The notes beneath the pieces were generated by a model. It worked only from the letters and a program-made list of their open reading frames with translations, was not told where the DNA came from and did not search any database. This document shows positions 9,286 through 18,266 of a stretch of 64,000 nt of DNA, piece by piece. The DNA comes from Flavobacterium sp. LPB0248 (GTDB lineage Bacteria; Bacteroidota; Bacteroidia; Flavobacteriales; Flavobacteriaceae). The number at the start of each line of letters is the position of its first letter. Position 1 is the first letter of the stretch. Made by a program: the position numbers and the translations under genes. The stretch covers positions 806,001 through 870,000 of the forward strand of contig NZ_CP058246.1 in assembly GCF_013388355.1 (NCBI RefSeq), in the 5' to 3' direction.

Positions 9286-10350
9286 ATGAGAATATTAGTC
9301 ATTCAGCAAAAAAGAATCGGAGACGTCTTAACAAGTACAATTATATGCAACAATCTTAAAGCCAAGTTTCCTGACTCAACAATTGACTATATGTGTTATC
9401 CTAATTCGATTGATGTTCTTATAGAAAATCCGAATATTGATAACATTATACCAGTGACTAATAAAATCAGAAAATCGACTTTTGGGTTTATTAAGTTCAT
9501 TTTTGAGATGCGAAGAAAAAAATACGATGCTGTAATAGATGTCTACAGTAAATTAGGAACTAGCCTAATCACATTTTTCTCTGGCGCAAAATATAAAGTT
9601 TCTTACCATAAATGGTATTCTAATATATTTTACAATTATAGCTATGAGCGTTTTGATGCTATAAAATCAGAATTTGGTCTGGCGATTGAAAACAGACTAT
9701 TATTACTTAAACCTTTTTTCTCAGAAAAGATAACAAATGTAAAACCGAAAATCTTTTTAAAAGAATCTGAGATTACCGAAGCAAAAAATATTTTAAAAAG
9801 CTATAATGTAGATCCTGAAAAACCATTGATCATGTTTGGAATTTTAGGAAGTGAGCATTACAAAACCTATCCGCTTGACGGAATGGCAAAAATTATCGAT
9901 TTTACTGTAGCTAAAACAAACGCTACTATCCTCTTTAATTATATTCCAAACCAGAAAGAGCAAGCGTTAGAAGTATATAATCATTGTTCTGAAGAGACAA
10001 AAAAGCATATTATTTTTGATTTATACGCTACTGATTTACGTCAGTTTTTAGCAATCCTTTCTCAATGCGAAATGCTGATAGGAAACGAAGGTGGCGCTGT
10101 AAATATGGCAAAAGCACTTGAAATTCCAACCTTTTCTATCTTCACTCCTTCTGTTAGAAAAGAAACTTGGCAACTTTTTGAAAATGAAGCGAAAAATGCT
10201 TCTATCCATTTAAAAGACTTAAAACCTGAAATCTACGAAAAGCATACAGAGCAATACATAAAAGAACATACTTTTGAATATTATGCGGAATATCCGTTGG
10301 AATTAATGCTTCAAAAGCTAGAGACTTATTTTCAAGAATATAAAAATTGA
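9286..10350 (+). CDS. GT9 glycosyltransferase (ADP-heptosyltransferase-like)
   Basis: A 354-residue GT-B enzyme of family 9. The N-terminus MRILVIQQKRIGDVLTSTII is the family hallmark. In the C-terminal nucleotide-sugar domain, LIGNEGGAVNMAKALEIPTFSIF corresponds to the conserved donor-binding G/D-S-G-pH-A block, with E in place of the usual D. The family includes LPS heptosyltransferases WaaC/WaaF; the exact sugar here is unknown. The next gene starts 21 nt downstream, so the two probably form a unit. Confidence 0.88.
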   Translation: MRILVIQQKRIGDVLTSTIICNNLKAKFPDSTIDYMCYPNSIDVLIENPNIDNIIPVTNKIRKSTFGFIKFIFEMRRKKYDAVIDVYSKLGTSLITFFSGAKYKVSYHKWYSNIFYNYSYERFDAIKSEFGLAIENRLLLLKPFFSEKITNVKPKIFLKESEITEAKNILKSYNVDPEKPLIMFGILGSEHYKTYPLDGMAKIIDFTVAKTNATILFNYIPNQKEQALEVYNHCSEETKKHIIFDLYATDLRQFLAILSQCEMLIGNEGGAVNMAKALEIPTFSIFTPSVRKETWQLFENEAKNASIHLKDLKPEIYEKHTEQYIKEHTFEYYAEYPLELMLQKLETYFQEYKN

Positions 10351-10371
10351 AAAAAGTAAAAAGAATCTCCA

Positions 10372-11142
10372 ATGAATAGTGAAAAGCAGAAATTATCAGT
10401 TCTGATTATTACGCTTAATGAAGAACAGCATATAAAATCGCTTCTTGAAGATATTGATTTTGCTGATGAAATCATTGTTGTTGATTCCTATAGCACCGAT
10501 AAAACAGTTAGCATTGTTGAATCTTTTGCCAATGTAAAATTAATTCAGAACCATTTTGTTGATTATACTGCACAGCGAAATTTTGCCTTAGACCAAGCCA
10601 AAAATTCATGGGTTTTATTTATTGACGCAGATGAAAGACTAACATCTGAATTAAAATCTGAAATCGTTACAGCAATTAATTCTGAAAATGTGGCAAGTGC
10701 TTACTTTATCTATCGTATTTTTATGTTTAAAAATAGCCGACTGAATTTCAGTGGCTGGCAGACTGACAAGATTTTCAGGCTTTTTAACAAATCGAAATGC
10801 CGATACAATGAGGAAAGAACCGTTCACGAAAAATTAATTGTCGACGGAAAAATTGCTTCTTTAAGATACAAAATCATACATTTTTCTTATTCTTCTTATG
10901 AAGATTATAAATCAAAAATGTATAATTATGGCATTCTTAAAGCCAATGAAAAATTAGCTAAAGGAAAAAAGTCTTATTTCTTAATGCAACTTCTCCACCC
11001 TTTATATACTTTCTTGTATCAGTTTATAATCCGTTTTGGCTTTTTGGATGGCAGTAAGGGTGTAATTATATGTTATTTGAATGCCTACAGCGTTTATATT
11101 CGCTATAAAGAATTAAGAAAAATTACTTCTTCCAGAATTTAA
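10372..11142 (+). CDS. GT2 glycosyltransferase (WaaE/KdtX-like), second copy
   Basis: The 256-residue protein has LSVLIITLNEEQHIKSLL, EIIVVDSYSTDKT, the DxD motif in VLFIDADERLT and FSGWQTDKIFRLF. It belongs to the same subfamily as the product at 8404-9159 but is clearly diverged. Its last 20 nt overlap the 3' end of the convergent Kdo-kinase-like gene. It probably acts in the same LPS-core pathway as the preceding GT9 enzyme. Confidence 0.88.
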   Translation: MNSEKQKLSVLIITLNEEQHIKSLLEDIDFADEIIVVDSYSTDKTVSIVESFANVKLIQNHFVDYTAQRNFALDQAKNSWVLFIDADERLTSELKSEIVTAINSENVASAYFIYRIFMFKNSRLNFSGWQTDKIFRLFNKSKCRYNEERTVHEKLIVDGKIASLRYKIIHFSYSSYEDYKSKMYNYGILKANEKLAKGKKSYFLMQLLHPLYTFLYQFIIRFGFLDGSKGVIICYLNAYSVYIRYKELRKITSSRI

Positions 11143-11890
11143 GCTTCTTTTTTAGGCGTTTTTTTCTATAAAACTTCTCTTGAAAATCTGAAGTATATTT
11201 CCATAAAGTCTCAAAAATTTTCTCTTCAGATGCTTCTTTGTAATATTTCGCATATTCATTGCTCATTGTCGCAACCATTTCTTTCAACGGTGTTAAACGG
11301 CACAAGTTTTTCATACGCATTTCAAAAGACATAGAATTGTGAAATTCCATTCTGTTCAAATCCACCAGAAAGAAATCATAATTTCCGCTGGCATTCTTTT
11401 TAATTAAAGTATTTCCTGGAGAATGATCTAAAAACTCAATTCCTTTTTCATGAAGATCGAAACTAAATTTAGTAAACTGTCTTAAGATGTTTTCACGGTC
11501 TGGAAAATCTGGTATTTCTACCAATTCTCTATAAGTAAGATCACATTGTAATTGCTCACTTACGTAAAAGCTTTTTTCTAAACCTAGTAGTGATGAAAAT
11601 TCGGCAAATGCAATAGGTTTTGGAGTTCCTACACCTAATTCTAACAATTTGTTTGCAAACTCAAAAGAGCGTTTTGCTTTTGATTTTCTAAAGTATTTAT
11701 AAGCGATTTTATTGATAAAGTGCGGAACTTTAAACGATTTTATATTTATTTTTTTATCGTCTAAATCAAAAAGTTTTATCTGATTGCGCTGGCCAATTAC
11801 AAAGTCCTCTCCTTTTGTATCGAAAAAACGAATATATTCCAGAAGAATATTTTCAAATTTTTCATATCCGCGATTTAATCTTAAAATCAT
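11123..11890 (-). CDS. Kdo-kinase-like LPS kinase family protein
   Basis: The protein has about 255 residues with a protein-kinase-like fold. The diagnostic part is HEKGIEFLDHSPGNTLIKK (catalytic-loop D and metal-binding N) followed by FFLVDLNRMEF, the DFG-equivalent. LPS kinases of this group (KdkA, WaaP, InaA) phosphorylate Kdo or heptose of the LPS inner core at the cytosolic face. The frame opens at 11926, but an exact TAAATTTG -7 box at 11905-11912 lies inside that extension, so ATG 11890 (MILRLNRGYEKF) is the better start. Confidence 0.8.
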   Translation of the reverse strand: MILRLNRGYEKFENILLEYIRFFDTKGEDFVIGQRNQIKLFDLDDKKINIKSFKVPHFINKIAYKYFRKSKAKRSFEFANKLLELGVGTPKPIAFAEFSSLLGLEKSFYVSEQLQCDLTYRELVEIPDFPDRENILRQFTKFSFDLHEKGIEFLDHSPGNTLIKKNASGNYDFFLVDLNRMEFHNSMSFEMRMKNLCRLTPLKEMVATMSNEYAKYYKEASEEKIFETLWKYTSDFQEKFYRKKRLKKKLKFWKK

Positions 11891-11904
11891 AAAAATTGTT
11901 TCAG

Positions 11905-11912
11905 CAAATTTA
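11905..11912 (-). promoter_or_regulatory. -7 box of Kdo-kinase-like gene
   Basis: The minus strand reads TAAATTTG, an exact TAnnTTTG match 14 nt upstream of ATG 11890. It decides against the longer start at 11926. No correctly spaced TTG is seen. Confidence 0.5.
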
Positions 11913-11950
11913 GCTAGTTTTACCAACTAATAAAAACTATTTCGTAGATA

Positions 11951-12916
11951 ATGCATATTACTCTTATAAGTTTAGACAACTGGGGACTTAACAAACATAT
12001 AGCGGCAGACTTAGAAAAACAAGGACATATTGTGCGCCATATCGATTTTAATACTTTCAAATATAAATATCCTTCTGTATTTCATAAAGCGTATAATCTT
12101 GTATTAAAAGCGTTCTTCAAAACAAATTTAAAGCATCAGCACTACGGAAAAGAAATTATCAATGAATTAAAGAAAAACGATCAGATTCAAGATGTAATTT
12201 TAACCATAAAAGGAGACTTTATAACTCCTGAAAGCATTTTAGAATTTAAAAATTACACTAAAAAATCAATCGGTTTTTTTAATGACAATATTTATCGATG
12301 TCCAAAAATCAAACGTGTCCTTCATTGTTTTGATGAAGTTTTCTCATTTGAAAAAGAAGACTGCGAAAAATTCAATTTAAAATTTGCGCCAAATTGGATT
12401 TATAATTCAGAAAATGCAATCCCTAATAATCAATTTGAATATGATGTTTTCAATATTAGTTCAATTGACAAAAGACTACCGATATTAAAAAGAATTGCAG
12501 CCAATTTGGCCTCGCAACATTCCAAATTTAAATTCATTGTTTACGATAAAAAGCAAAAAGACAATGATGAAAATATTACTTATATAAAAAGTCATATGCC
12601 TTTGAGTGAAGTAAATGATTATATCAATCGTTCGAAAGTGCTTTTAGACATTAATCGACTTGGTCAAATCGGACTTACGTTTAGGGTTTTTGAAAGTTTA
12701 GGTTTAGAGAAGAAACTTATAACAACAAATACAGATATTAAAAACTACGATTTTTACAATCCAAATAATATTTTAATTATTGACGAAAAAAATCCAGTTA
12801 TACCTATAGCCTTTTTTGAAAATGAATACGAGAAAATTCCAGATTCTATTTTAAGCCAGTACACTTTAAAAGACTGGACAAATCGCGTTGTTTTTCAAGA
12901 AAGTCCTTCTTCTTAA
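11951..12916 (+). CDS. CgeB-like GT-B glycosyltransferase
   Basis: A 321-residue protein of GT-B layout. An N-terminal half with a short Rossmann start (HITLISLDNWGLNKHIAADLEKQGH) is followed by a C-terminal half with HMPLSEVNDYINRSKVLLDINR and GLTFRVFESLGLEKKLITTNTDI. The last blocks resemble the donor-site region of CgeB/Glyco_trans_1_2 proteins, which lack the usual GT4 signature. The specific sugar is not readable. It sits between the LPS kinase and an acyltransferase, so envelope glycan synthesis is the inferred role. Confidence 0.7.
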   Translation: MHITLISLDNWGLNKHIAADLEKQGHIVRHIDFNTFKYKYPSVFHKAYNLVLKAFFKTNLKHQHYGKEIINELKKNDQIQDVILTIKGDFITPESILEFKNYTKKSIGFFNDNIYRCPKIKRVLHCFDEVFSFEKEDCEKFNLKFAPNWIYNSENAIPNNQFEYDVFNISSIDKRLPILKRIAANLASQHSKFKFIVYDKKQKDNDENITYIKSHMPLSEVNDYINRSKVLLDINRLGQIGLTFRVFESLGLEKKLITTNTDIKNYDFYNPNNILIIDEKNPVIPIAFFENEYEKIPDSILSQYTLKDWTNRVVFQESPSS

Positions 12917-12957
12917 TTGCAAATAAAAATCATTTTAGGCTTGTAAGGATTCATATT

Positions 12958-13015
12958 TTGTTTAGGATAATTTTAACCCTAATATTTTTGCATTTGAAAA
13001 TGTTTTCTATTTTTG
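12958..13015 (+). promoter_or_regulatory. Two overlapping promoters before the acyltransferase
   Basis: The first promoter is TTG 12958-12960, 22-nt spacer, TATTTTTG 12983-12990. The second is TTG 12988-12990, 17-nt spacer, TATTTTTG 13008-13015. Both -7 boxes are exact consensus and the TTG of the second lies inside the -7 box of the first. The downstream ATG is 58 nt from the second. Confidence 0.65.
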
Positions 13016-13072
13016 CCCAAATATTAAAAATCTGTTAAAAAACATCTCAATAAAAAGCTATCCTCTCAAAAA

Positions 13073-14236
13073 ATGACATTAACCTTCTTGCTTTGTTTTT
13101 TCCTCATCTTAGTTGCTCTTATTTTTTCAGTAATTATTACCAATAGAGTAGTAAAATTAGATGTACAAGAAGTGCGTTATCCAGAAATTGATGGCTTAAG
13201 AGGTTATTTAGCATTTTTTGTTTTCCTTCATCACAGTTACATCTGGCGTTTTTTTCTTCAAAATGGGGAATGGGAAGAACCAAAATCAAATTTATTCAAT
13301 CACTTTGGACAGACTACGGTTGCTTTTTTCTTTGTAATCACCGCTTTCTTATTTACTCTAAAATTAATCAACAGCAAAAACAAACAAATCGATTGGTCGG
13401 CTTATATCAATGCTCGCCTGTATAGACTTTTCCCGATGTATCTTTTTTCTGTTGGAATTATATTCTTTATCGCAGGTTATTTAACCAATTTCAAATCAAG
13501 AATTCCCTTCTTTGAAAACTTGTTGCATTTGCTTTCATGGATACTTTTCAACATAAGAAAGGGATTAAGCATTAACGGACTAGAAGACAGTTTTTTATTT
13601 AATGCTGGAGTAACTTGGACGCTTCCGTACGAGTGGGCTTTCTACTTTTTATTGCCTCTTATTGCGTTGTTTTTTAAGCTTAAAGTAAACTACAAGACAT
13701 TATTGCTATTTATCTCGACTGCAGCTGTTATAATGATTATTAATGAATCTTCATTACGACACTTCTTCCCTTTTCTTGGAGGTATTATTGCGGCTTTAGT
13801 AATTAGCAAAAATAAATTGGGAGCCGTTTTAAAACAGAAAAAATACGCTTTTCTAGCTGTTTTATTAATTGCATGTTCTATTTATTTCTTCAATAGCGGA
13901 AGAAAGCCTATTCCAATCATCATCACTACAATTGTCTTTATCATAATTGCTTCTGGAAATAGCTTTTTTGGGCTTCTGTCAAGCACTTTTTCACGCAAAT
14001 TTGGACAAATCACCTATAGCATTTATTTACTGCACGGCATTTTATTATTCATCCTTTTTTATTTTGTCATCGGATTTGAACAAGCAAAAGATTTAACTGA
14101 GTTAGAATTTTGGTCGATCATTTCTTTATCAATTTTTCCGTTAATTTTTATCAGCCAGCTAACATTCAAATATATTGAACATCCTTTGATGGAATTGGCG
14201 AAGGTTAAATTAAAATCTTCTACTGTAAAATCATAA
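13073..14236 (+). CDS. Acyltransferase 3 family membrane protein
   Basis: The protein has 387 residues and about ten membrane helices. The motif EIDGLRGYLAFFVFLHHSYIW near residue 40 contains the conserved catalytic His of the acyltransferase-3 (NodX/OafA/WecH-like) family, and a C-terminal helix has YSIYLLHGILLF. The family transfers acetyl or other acyl groups onto sugars of O-antigen, exopolysaccharide or lipids. It has its own promoters and closes the envelope-glycan block. Confidence 0.88.
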   Translation: MTLTFLLCFFLILVALIFSVIITNRVVKLDVQEVRYPEIDGLRGYLAFFVFLHHSYIWRFFLQNGEWEEPKSNLFNHFGQTTVAFFFVITAFLFTLKLINSKNKQIDWSAYINARLYRLFPMYLFSVGIIFFIAGYLTNFKSRIPFFENLLHLLSWILFNIRKGLSINGLEDSFLFNAGVTWTLPYEWAFYFLLPLIALFFKLKVNYKTLLLFISTAAVIMIINESSLRHFFPFLGGIIAALVISKNKLGAVLKQKKYAFLAVLLIACSIYFFNSGRKPIPIIITTIVFIIIASGNSFFGLLSSTFSRKFGQITYSIYLLHGILLFILFYFVIGFEQAKDLTELEFWSIISLSIFPLIFISQLTFKYIEHPLMELAKVKLKSSTVKS

Positions 14237-14319
14237 ATAATCTCTTTGCAGAAAATAGAACCAAAGACTTAAAATACTTCTATTTTCAAACTCTAAAAAG
14301 CTTTTACAAGTAAAATTTA

Positions 14320-14327
14320 TAACTTTG
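14320..14327 (+). promoter_or_regulatory. -7 box before tsaC-like gene
   Basis: TAACTTTG, an exact TAnnTTTG match, 32 nt before the ATG. No TTG at the expected distance. Confidence 0.5.
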
Positions 14328-14359
14328 CAACCTTAATAAAGTAAATTATAATTTGTAAA

Positions 14360-14920
14360 ATGAACGAGGAAATCATCAACGCATACGAGGTAATTAAAAA
14401 CGGAGGCATAATCTTGTACCCAACTGATACCGTTTGGGGAATTGGCTGTGATGCCACAAATGCAGAGGCTGTTGCTAAAATTTACAAATTAAAACAACGT
14501 GCAGAAACACAAAGCATGATTGTTTTAATGAATAGCGAAAAAATGATGTACAATGTTTTTAAAGACATTCCTGAAGTTGCATGGCAAATTATGGATTTAT
14601 CTGAAAAGCCAACTACTTTAATTTTAGACGACGCCAGAAACGTTGCGCCAAACATCATTGCAGCCGACAAATCTCTTGGAGTTAGAATGGTAAAAGAACC
14701 TTTTTGCTACAAATTGATGGAAAGAATGAAAAAACCTTTAGTTTCTACTTCAGCTAATATTTCTGGACAGCCAACACCTCAAAGTTTCAAAGACATCAGC
14801 CCTGAAATTATCAACGGCGTTGATTATGTTGTAAAGTTAAACCAAGACAAAGTCAACGGAAAATCTTCAACCATTATCAAATTGACTAAAGATTCGCAAG
14901 TAAAAGTAATTCGTAAATAG
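14360..14920 (+). CDS. L-threonylcarbamoyladenylate synthase (Sua5/YciO/YrdC)
   Basis: The 186-residue length fits the TsaC/YrdC-only form without the Sua5 C-terminal domain. GGIILYPTDTVWGIGCDATN and the KLKQRAETQSMIVLM segment form the threonine/ATP/bicarbonate site, and PLVSTSANISGQPTP is a family signature. The enzyme makes threonylcarbamoyl-AMP for the t6A modification of ANN-decoding tRNAs in the cytosol. YciO paralogues share much of this pattern, so assignment to TsaC is likely but not proven. Confidence 0.88.
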   Translation: MNEEIINAYEVIKNGGIILYPTDTVWGIGCDATNAEAVAKIYKLKQRAETQSMIVLMNSEKMMYNVFKDIPEVAWQIMDLSEKPTTLILDDARNVAPNIIAADKSLGVRMVKEPFCYKLMERMKKPLVSTSANISGQPTPQSFKDISPEIINGVDYVVKLNQDKVNGKSSTIIKLTKDSQVKVIRK

Positions 14921-14929
14921 TTTTTTTTT

Positions 14930-14960
14930 GTTTCAAGTTTCAGGTTTCAGGTTTTTGAAA
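14930..14960. repeat. Short TTTCAGG-type word array
   Basis: About three tandem 7-8 nt words (TTTCAAG, TTTCAGG, TTTCAGG) directly follow the tsaC stop. This is a single arm of the intergenic word-array class discussed in the findings. Confidence 0.5.
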
Positions 14961-15025
14961 TACTTTGAGTATAGTTTTACCGCAAAGTACGTAAAGAAGC
15001 TTTTATTGAGAATATAAATAGACTT

Positions 15026-15072
15026 AAAAAAGTTCGCAAAGCTTTGTCAAAACAAGCTTTGCGAACTTTTTT
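15026..15072. terminator. Bidirectional terminator between tsaC and cysteine desulfurase
   Basis: A perfect 13-bp stem GTTCGCAAAGCTT / AAGCTTTGCGAAC with a 9-nt loop is flanked by A6 on the left and T6 on the right. It can therefore act on both strands between two convergent genes. Confidence 0.85.
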
Positions 15073-15112
15073 ATTTTAATAGCTCTTAAAAAATCTTAGC
15101 GACCTTTGCGTT

Positions 15113-15128
15113 CCCGATAGCTATCGGG
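15113..15128. repeat. 16-bp perfect palindrome
   Basis: CCCGATAGCTATCGGG, a perfect palindrome without a spacer, in a gene-free gap. There is no T-run, so it is not a typical terminator. Confidence 0.7.
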
Positions 15129-15151
15129 ATTGCGTATTCCGCGTTTAAAAA

Positions 15152-15188
15152 CTTAGAATCTCAGAATCTTAATAGCTTAGCAACTTAG
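15152..15188. repeat. Octamer array, CTTAGNNN type
   Basis: Four consecutive 8-nt units in exact phase: CTTAGAAT, CTCAGAAT, CTTAATAG, CTTAGCAA, then a partial CTTAG. It abuts and slightly overlaps the cysteine desulfurase stop codon. The same word type is used at 26433-26554. Confidence 0.7.
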
Positions 15189-16309
15189 ACCGTTTTCAAA
15201 CTCTCAATAAGCCAATCGATATCTTCTTTGGTGTTATAATGACTAAATGAAATTCGGAGATTTGGTAATTTTAAATCAGCCTCCGAAAGCATTTCATTTA
15301 AAACATGCGAAGGTTTTATACTTCCAGATTGACAGGCACTTCCTCTAGAAACCGCGATTCCTTTCATATCTAAACTAAAAAGCAGCATTGAAGTTTTGTC
15401 TGATGAAAACGGCAGAATAATATTGATGATGTTATAAAAATCATCTTTCTTTCCGTTGATTCTAAAATCTGGAAAATGAATTTCTAACTGCTCAATCAAA
15501 TAGTTTTTTATTCCCAAGATATAAGCTCTTTCTTCATTTAGTTTTTCGTATGAAATAGACAACGCTTTTGCCATTCCCGCAATCTGATGTACGGCTTCTG
15601 TTCCTGCACGGAGCCCTTTTTCTTGTTCACCTCCAAAAAGCAACGGCTGTAAACCAGAATTTTTTCTGATAAAAGCAAATCCAATTCCTTTTGGCCCATG
15701 AAACTTATGTGCACTAGCCAAAATAAAGTCAACAGGAGTCTTTTGCAGGTCAATTTCGGTTTTTCCAACAGATTGAACTGTGTCTGAATGAAACAAAGCA
15801 TTATATTGCTTGCAAATCAGACCAACACGATCTAGGTCTAAAATTGTTCCCGTTTCGTTATTGACATGCATTAAACTAACTAAAGTCTTTTTTTCTTCGG
15901 TCAATAAATTAGACAAATGCGTTAAATCTAAACTGCCATCTGCACTTACATTAACGTAATCAACTTGAACATTATATTCTTCCTGAAGCACCCAAACGGT
16001 ATGCAAAACAGCATGATGCTCAATTTTTGAAGTAATGATTCTTTCTACTTTTAAATCTTCAACAGCAGAACGCAGAATCCAGTTGTCAGCTTCCGTTCCG
16101 CCAGAAGTAAAAATGATTTCTTGAGCAGTGCAATTGAGATGCTTGGCAATGCTTTTTCTTGAAAGCTCCAAGATGGTTTTAGCGTTTCGTCCAAAACTAT
16201 GTGTAGACGACGGATTTCCATAATCCTCAAGCATAATCCTTGTCATTTCCTGAATTACTTCAGGACGCATGGCTGTTGTTGAGGCATTATCTAGATATAC
16301 TTTTTTCAT
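15185..16309 (-). CDS. Cysteine desulfurase (NifS/IscS class V aminotransferase)
   Basis: This 374-residue PLP enzyme takes sulfur from cysteine for Fe-S cluster or thio-cofactor assembly. The N-terminus MKKVYLDNASTTAMRPEV is typical. The PLP lysine is in SAHKFHGPKGIGFAF, and the catalytic cysteine lies in GIAVSRGSACQSGS, a short-loop form like IscS/NifS group I. The frame opens 8 codons earlier, but ATG 16309 matches the family N-terminus. No iscU or suf genes are adjacent, so the physiological partner is unclear. Confidence 0.92.
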   Translation of the reverse strand: MKKVYLDNASTTAMRPEVIQEMTRIMLEDYGNPSSTHSFGRNAKTILELSRKSIAKHLNCTAQEIIFTSGGTEADNWILRSAVEDLKVERIITSKIEHHAVLHTVWVLQEEYNVQVDYVNVSADGSLDLTHLSNLLTEEKKTLVSLMHVNNETGTILDLDRVGLICKQYNALFHSDTVQSVGKTEIDLQKTPVDFILASAHKFHGPKGIGFAFIRKNSGLQPLLFGGEQEKGLRAGTEAVHQIAGMAKALSISYEKLNEERAYILGIKNYLIEQLEIHFPDFRINGKKDDFYNIINIILPFSSDKTSMLLFSLDMKGIAVSRGSACQSGSIKPSHVLNEMLSEADLKLPNLRISFSHYNTKEDIDWLIESLKTV

Positions 16310-16396
16310 TGCTGCAAAGTTAAGAAATATCAATTGTCAAATCTTAAATATCATTTGGCAATTTTTTCACTATTTTTGACCCAAATAAATTTTACG

Positions 16397-17389
16397 ATGA
16401 AAAAATATGCTGCCCTCCTATTATTTGCCCTATTCTTAAACGGATGCGATGATGGAGATTTGACCGTAGACAAAATAGATTTTGCAGACATTAAGGAATC
16501 TCAAGCCTGCGATCCGTTAACAAACACCTTGATTTATAAATTAAAACCTCAAGAAGCGCTTTTACTTCAAATGCCAGAAGGAGCAATTATCAATGACAAT
16601 GGCACCATAACATACACCATAGATTCAAAAGGTAAAGGCTCATATCGAGTAGTTTATAGAGCTTATGACGGAGCTGTTGCAAAAGACAATATCTGCGGTA
16701 CGATTCCGCCAAGTACTCCAAAAGTAACCGAAGAATGGCTTGGAATTGACGGTCTAATTGAAATTGTAACCACTCAGTTAGTAGATACAAACGCAACTGA
16801 TGGAAGCACTAGAATAAAAGGTTATGAACATAGTATTATTTTTAGAAATATCACCTTTGCCAAACCAGCAGGAAACCAAACAGAAGCAGAATTTAAATTT
16901 GGAACTTACAATACTAATATAACTCCTGCCAATCTGACTTTCAAAACCAATCCGAATGGTTCTGCTTATGAGTGCGATGAAGTTGCTAGAGTTTACAATT
17001 ACAATAATACGTTTTATTTATCTATTGACGATATAGATCCAACATTGTTTGCAGAACCCATTACTCTAGGTCAGCCTCGTACAAGTTTAATAACAGCAAC
17101 ACAGAATAAAGTATTTTATAAAACTGCAAAAGAAGGAACCGGATCTATAACACCAGCTTTTGTTTGTGCCAAATTACAGCCAACAGCACCTGCAATTGAA
17201 GAAACTTGGACAGGGCAACTCGGCAAGCCAAATGAAAGTGGAATTATTGAAGTAACCACTACTTTAACTGGACAAATTTATGAGCACACAATAGTACTTA
17301 AAAATGTAATTTTAGAGAAGGGTAAGAGCAGCTTTAAATTGGGAAGCAGTTTCGTTCTTGGAAAAATTACCAGACCAAAAACAAACTAA
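16397..17389 (+). CDS. Secreted lipoprotein of unknown function
   Basis: A 330-residue protein with a lipoprotein signal peptide (MKKYAALLLFALFLNGC, lipobox Cys at ~17). The acidic DDGD directly after the Cys favours surface export in Bacteroidota. Two similar segments each contain an E-W-x-G pattern (TEEWLGIDGLIEIVTTQL near residue 120 and EETWTGQLGKPNESGIIEVT near 285). They suggest a duplicated beta-rich domain. The start at 16397 is chosen over 16334 because it begins the signal peptide. No known function. Confidence 0.75.
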   Translation: MKKYAALLLFALFLNGCDDGDLTVDKIDFADIKESQACDPLTNTLIYKLKPQEALLLQMPEGAIINDNGTITYTIDSKGKGSYRVVYRAYDGAVAKDNICGTIPPSTPKVTEEWLGIDGLIEIVTTQLVDTNATDGSTRIKGYEHSIIFRNITFAKPAGNQTEAEFKFGTYNTNITPANLTFKTNPNGSAYECDEVARVYNYNNTFYLSIDDIDPTLFAEPITLGQPRTSLITATQNKVFYKTAKEGTGSITPAFVCAKLQPTAPAIEETWTGQLGKPNESGIIEVTTTLTGQIYEHTIVLKNVILEKGKSSFKLGSSFVLGKITRPKTN

Positions 17390-17432
17390 AAAAGTAGATT
17401 TCCAAAAAGAAATCAGCAGAAATAATTCTTAC

Positions 17433-17498
17433 AAAAAAACGTCTGTTTTTTGAGATGATTTTACAACAAAATCGAATCAAAAAGCAGACGTTTTTTTT
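17433..17498. terminator. Bidirectional terminator, long stem
   Basis: A7 then ACGTCTG(T)TTTTTGA pairs with TCAAAAA(G)CAGACGT and a T8 run. An inner hairpin GATTTT / AAAATC sits in the loop. It lies between the convergent lipoprotein and Smr genes. Confidence 0.8.
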
Positions 17499-17539
17499 AT
17501 GCTTTACAAGCAAGCTTTTTATACGTTTAAAGAGCTAAT

Positions 17540-18091
17540 TTATTTATTGTTTTGTCTTATATAAACTTCGGTAGCACCAAGACCATACTTTTGATAATTG
17601 GCATCTTGGAAATCAATTCCGTCATAACGTCCTAATAAAAAATCAAGTTCAGCTTTCAAAATCCCTTCACCAACACCATGAATAAAAACGATTTTCGGAA
17701 TGCGGTTTCTTATCGCAAATTCGATATGTCTTTTTGCCGTTTCCGTCTGTAATGTCAAAATATCATAGTTCGACATTCCGCGCTTATTTGGAACCAATTT
17801 TTCGATATGCAAATCAAATTCTGGAACGCCAACTTCGCGCTTATCTTTCTTTTCTTTAACAAAACTTCTCGGTTTTGGTTCTGTTTTCTCTTTTGAAATT
17901 TCATCTAAATCAATTCTTTTAATAGAATTCATTAAATTACTGGTTTCTTGAATTTTAAGCAATTCATTGACTAAAAATGTCATCATAAATCCGTCCTCAG
18001 TTTCAATCAAAACCTCGTTATTTTTAACCGAAACTACTGTTCCGTTTATAGCTTCGTCTAGTACCGAAACTTTATCTCCTTTTGCCAACAT
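17540..18091 (-). CDS. Smr domain protein (MutS2-like C-terminus)
   Basis: A 183-residue protein. Residues ~1-60 form an SH3/KOW-like beta region (GDKVSVLDEAINGTVVSVKN), a charged linker follows, and residues ~105-183 form an Smr domain with the FDLHIEKL and FIHGVGEGILKAEL motifs. Smr domains bind or nick nucleic acids; in MutS2 they act on collided ribosomes or DNA branches. This is the short form without the MutS ATPase. ATG 18091 is chosen because the small gene upstream stops at 18093, one base before it, which indicates translational coupling. Confidence 0.85.
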   Translation of the reverse strand: MLAKGDKVSVLDEAINGTVVSVKNNEVLIETEDGFMMTFLVNELLKIQETSNLMNSIKRIDLDEISKEKTEPKPRSFVKEKKDKREVGVPEFDLHIEKLVPNKRGMSNYDILTLQTETAKRHIEFAIRNRIPKIVFIHGVGEGILKAELDFLLGRYDGIDFQDANYQKYGLGATEVYIRQNNK

Positions 18092-18092
18092 C

Positions 18093-18266
18093 CTACTCTT
18101 CTTTATCGTTATTTTTACTTGGCGTTTTTGCACTCAGCTGCATCATTCCGAACATGAAAACTACAATTGCAGCAATCATGATATAGATATTTTTCTCTTC
18201 CGAAACCTGTTCGTATAACGCAACCGAAATCGCAAGAATCATTATTATAATTTTAAAAGTTTTCAT
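18093..18266 (-). CDS. 57-residue small membrane protein
   Basis: The reading frame is open from ATG 18266 to TAG 18093 and encodes about 57 residues. The sequence begins MKTFKIIIMILAISVALYEQ and has a second hydrophobic stretch (IYIMIAAIVVFMFGMM), then a polar tail rich in K, N, D and E. This suggests two membrane helices. The stop is one base from the Smr start, so it heads a two-gene unit. Function unknown. Confidence 0.75.
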   Translation of the reverse strand: MKTFKIIIMILAISVALYEQVSEEKNIYIMIAAIVVFMFGMMQLSAKTPSKNNDKEE

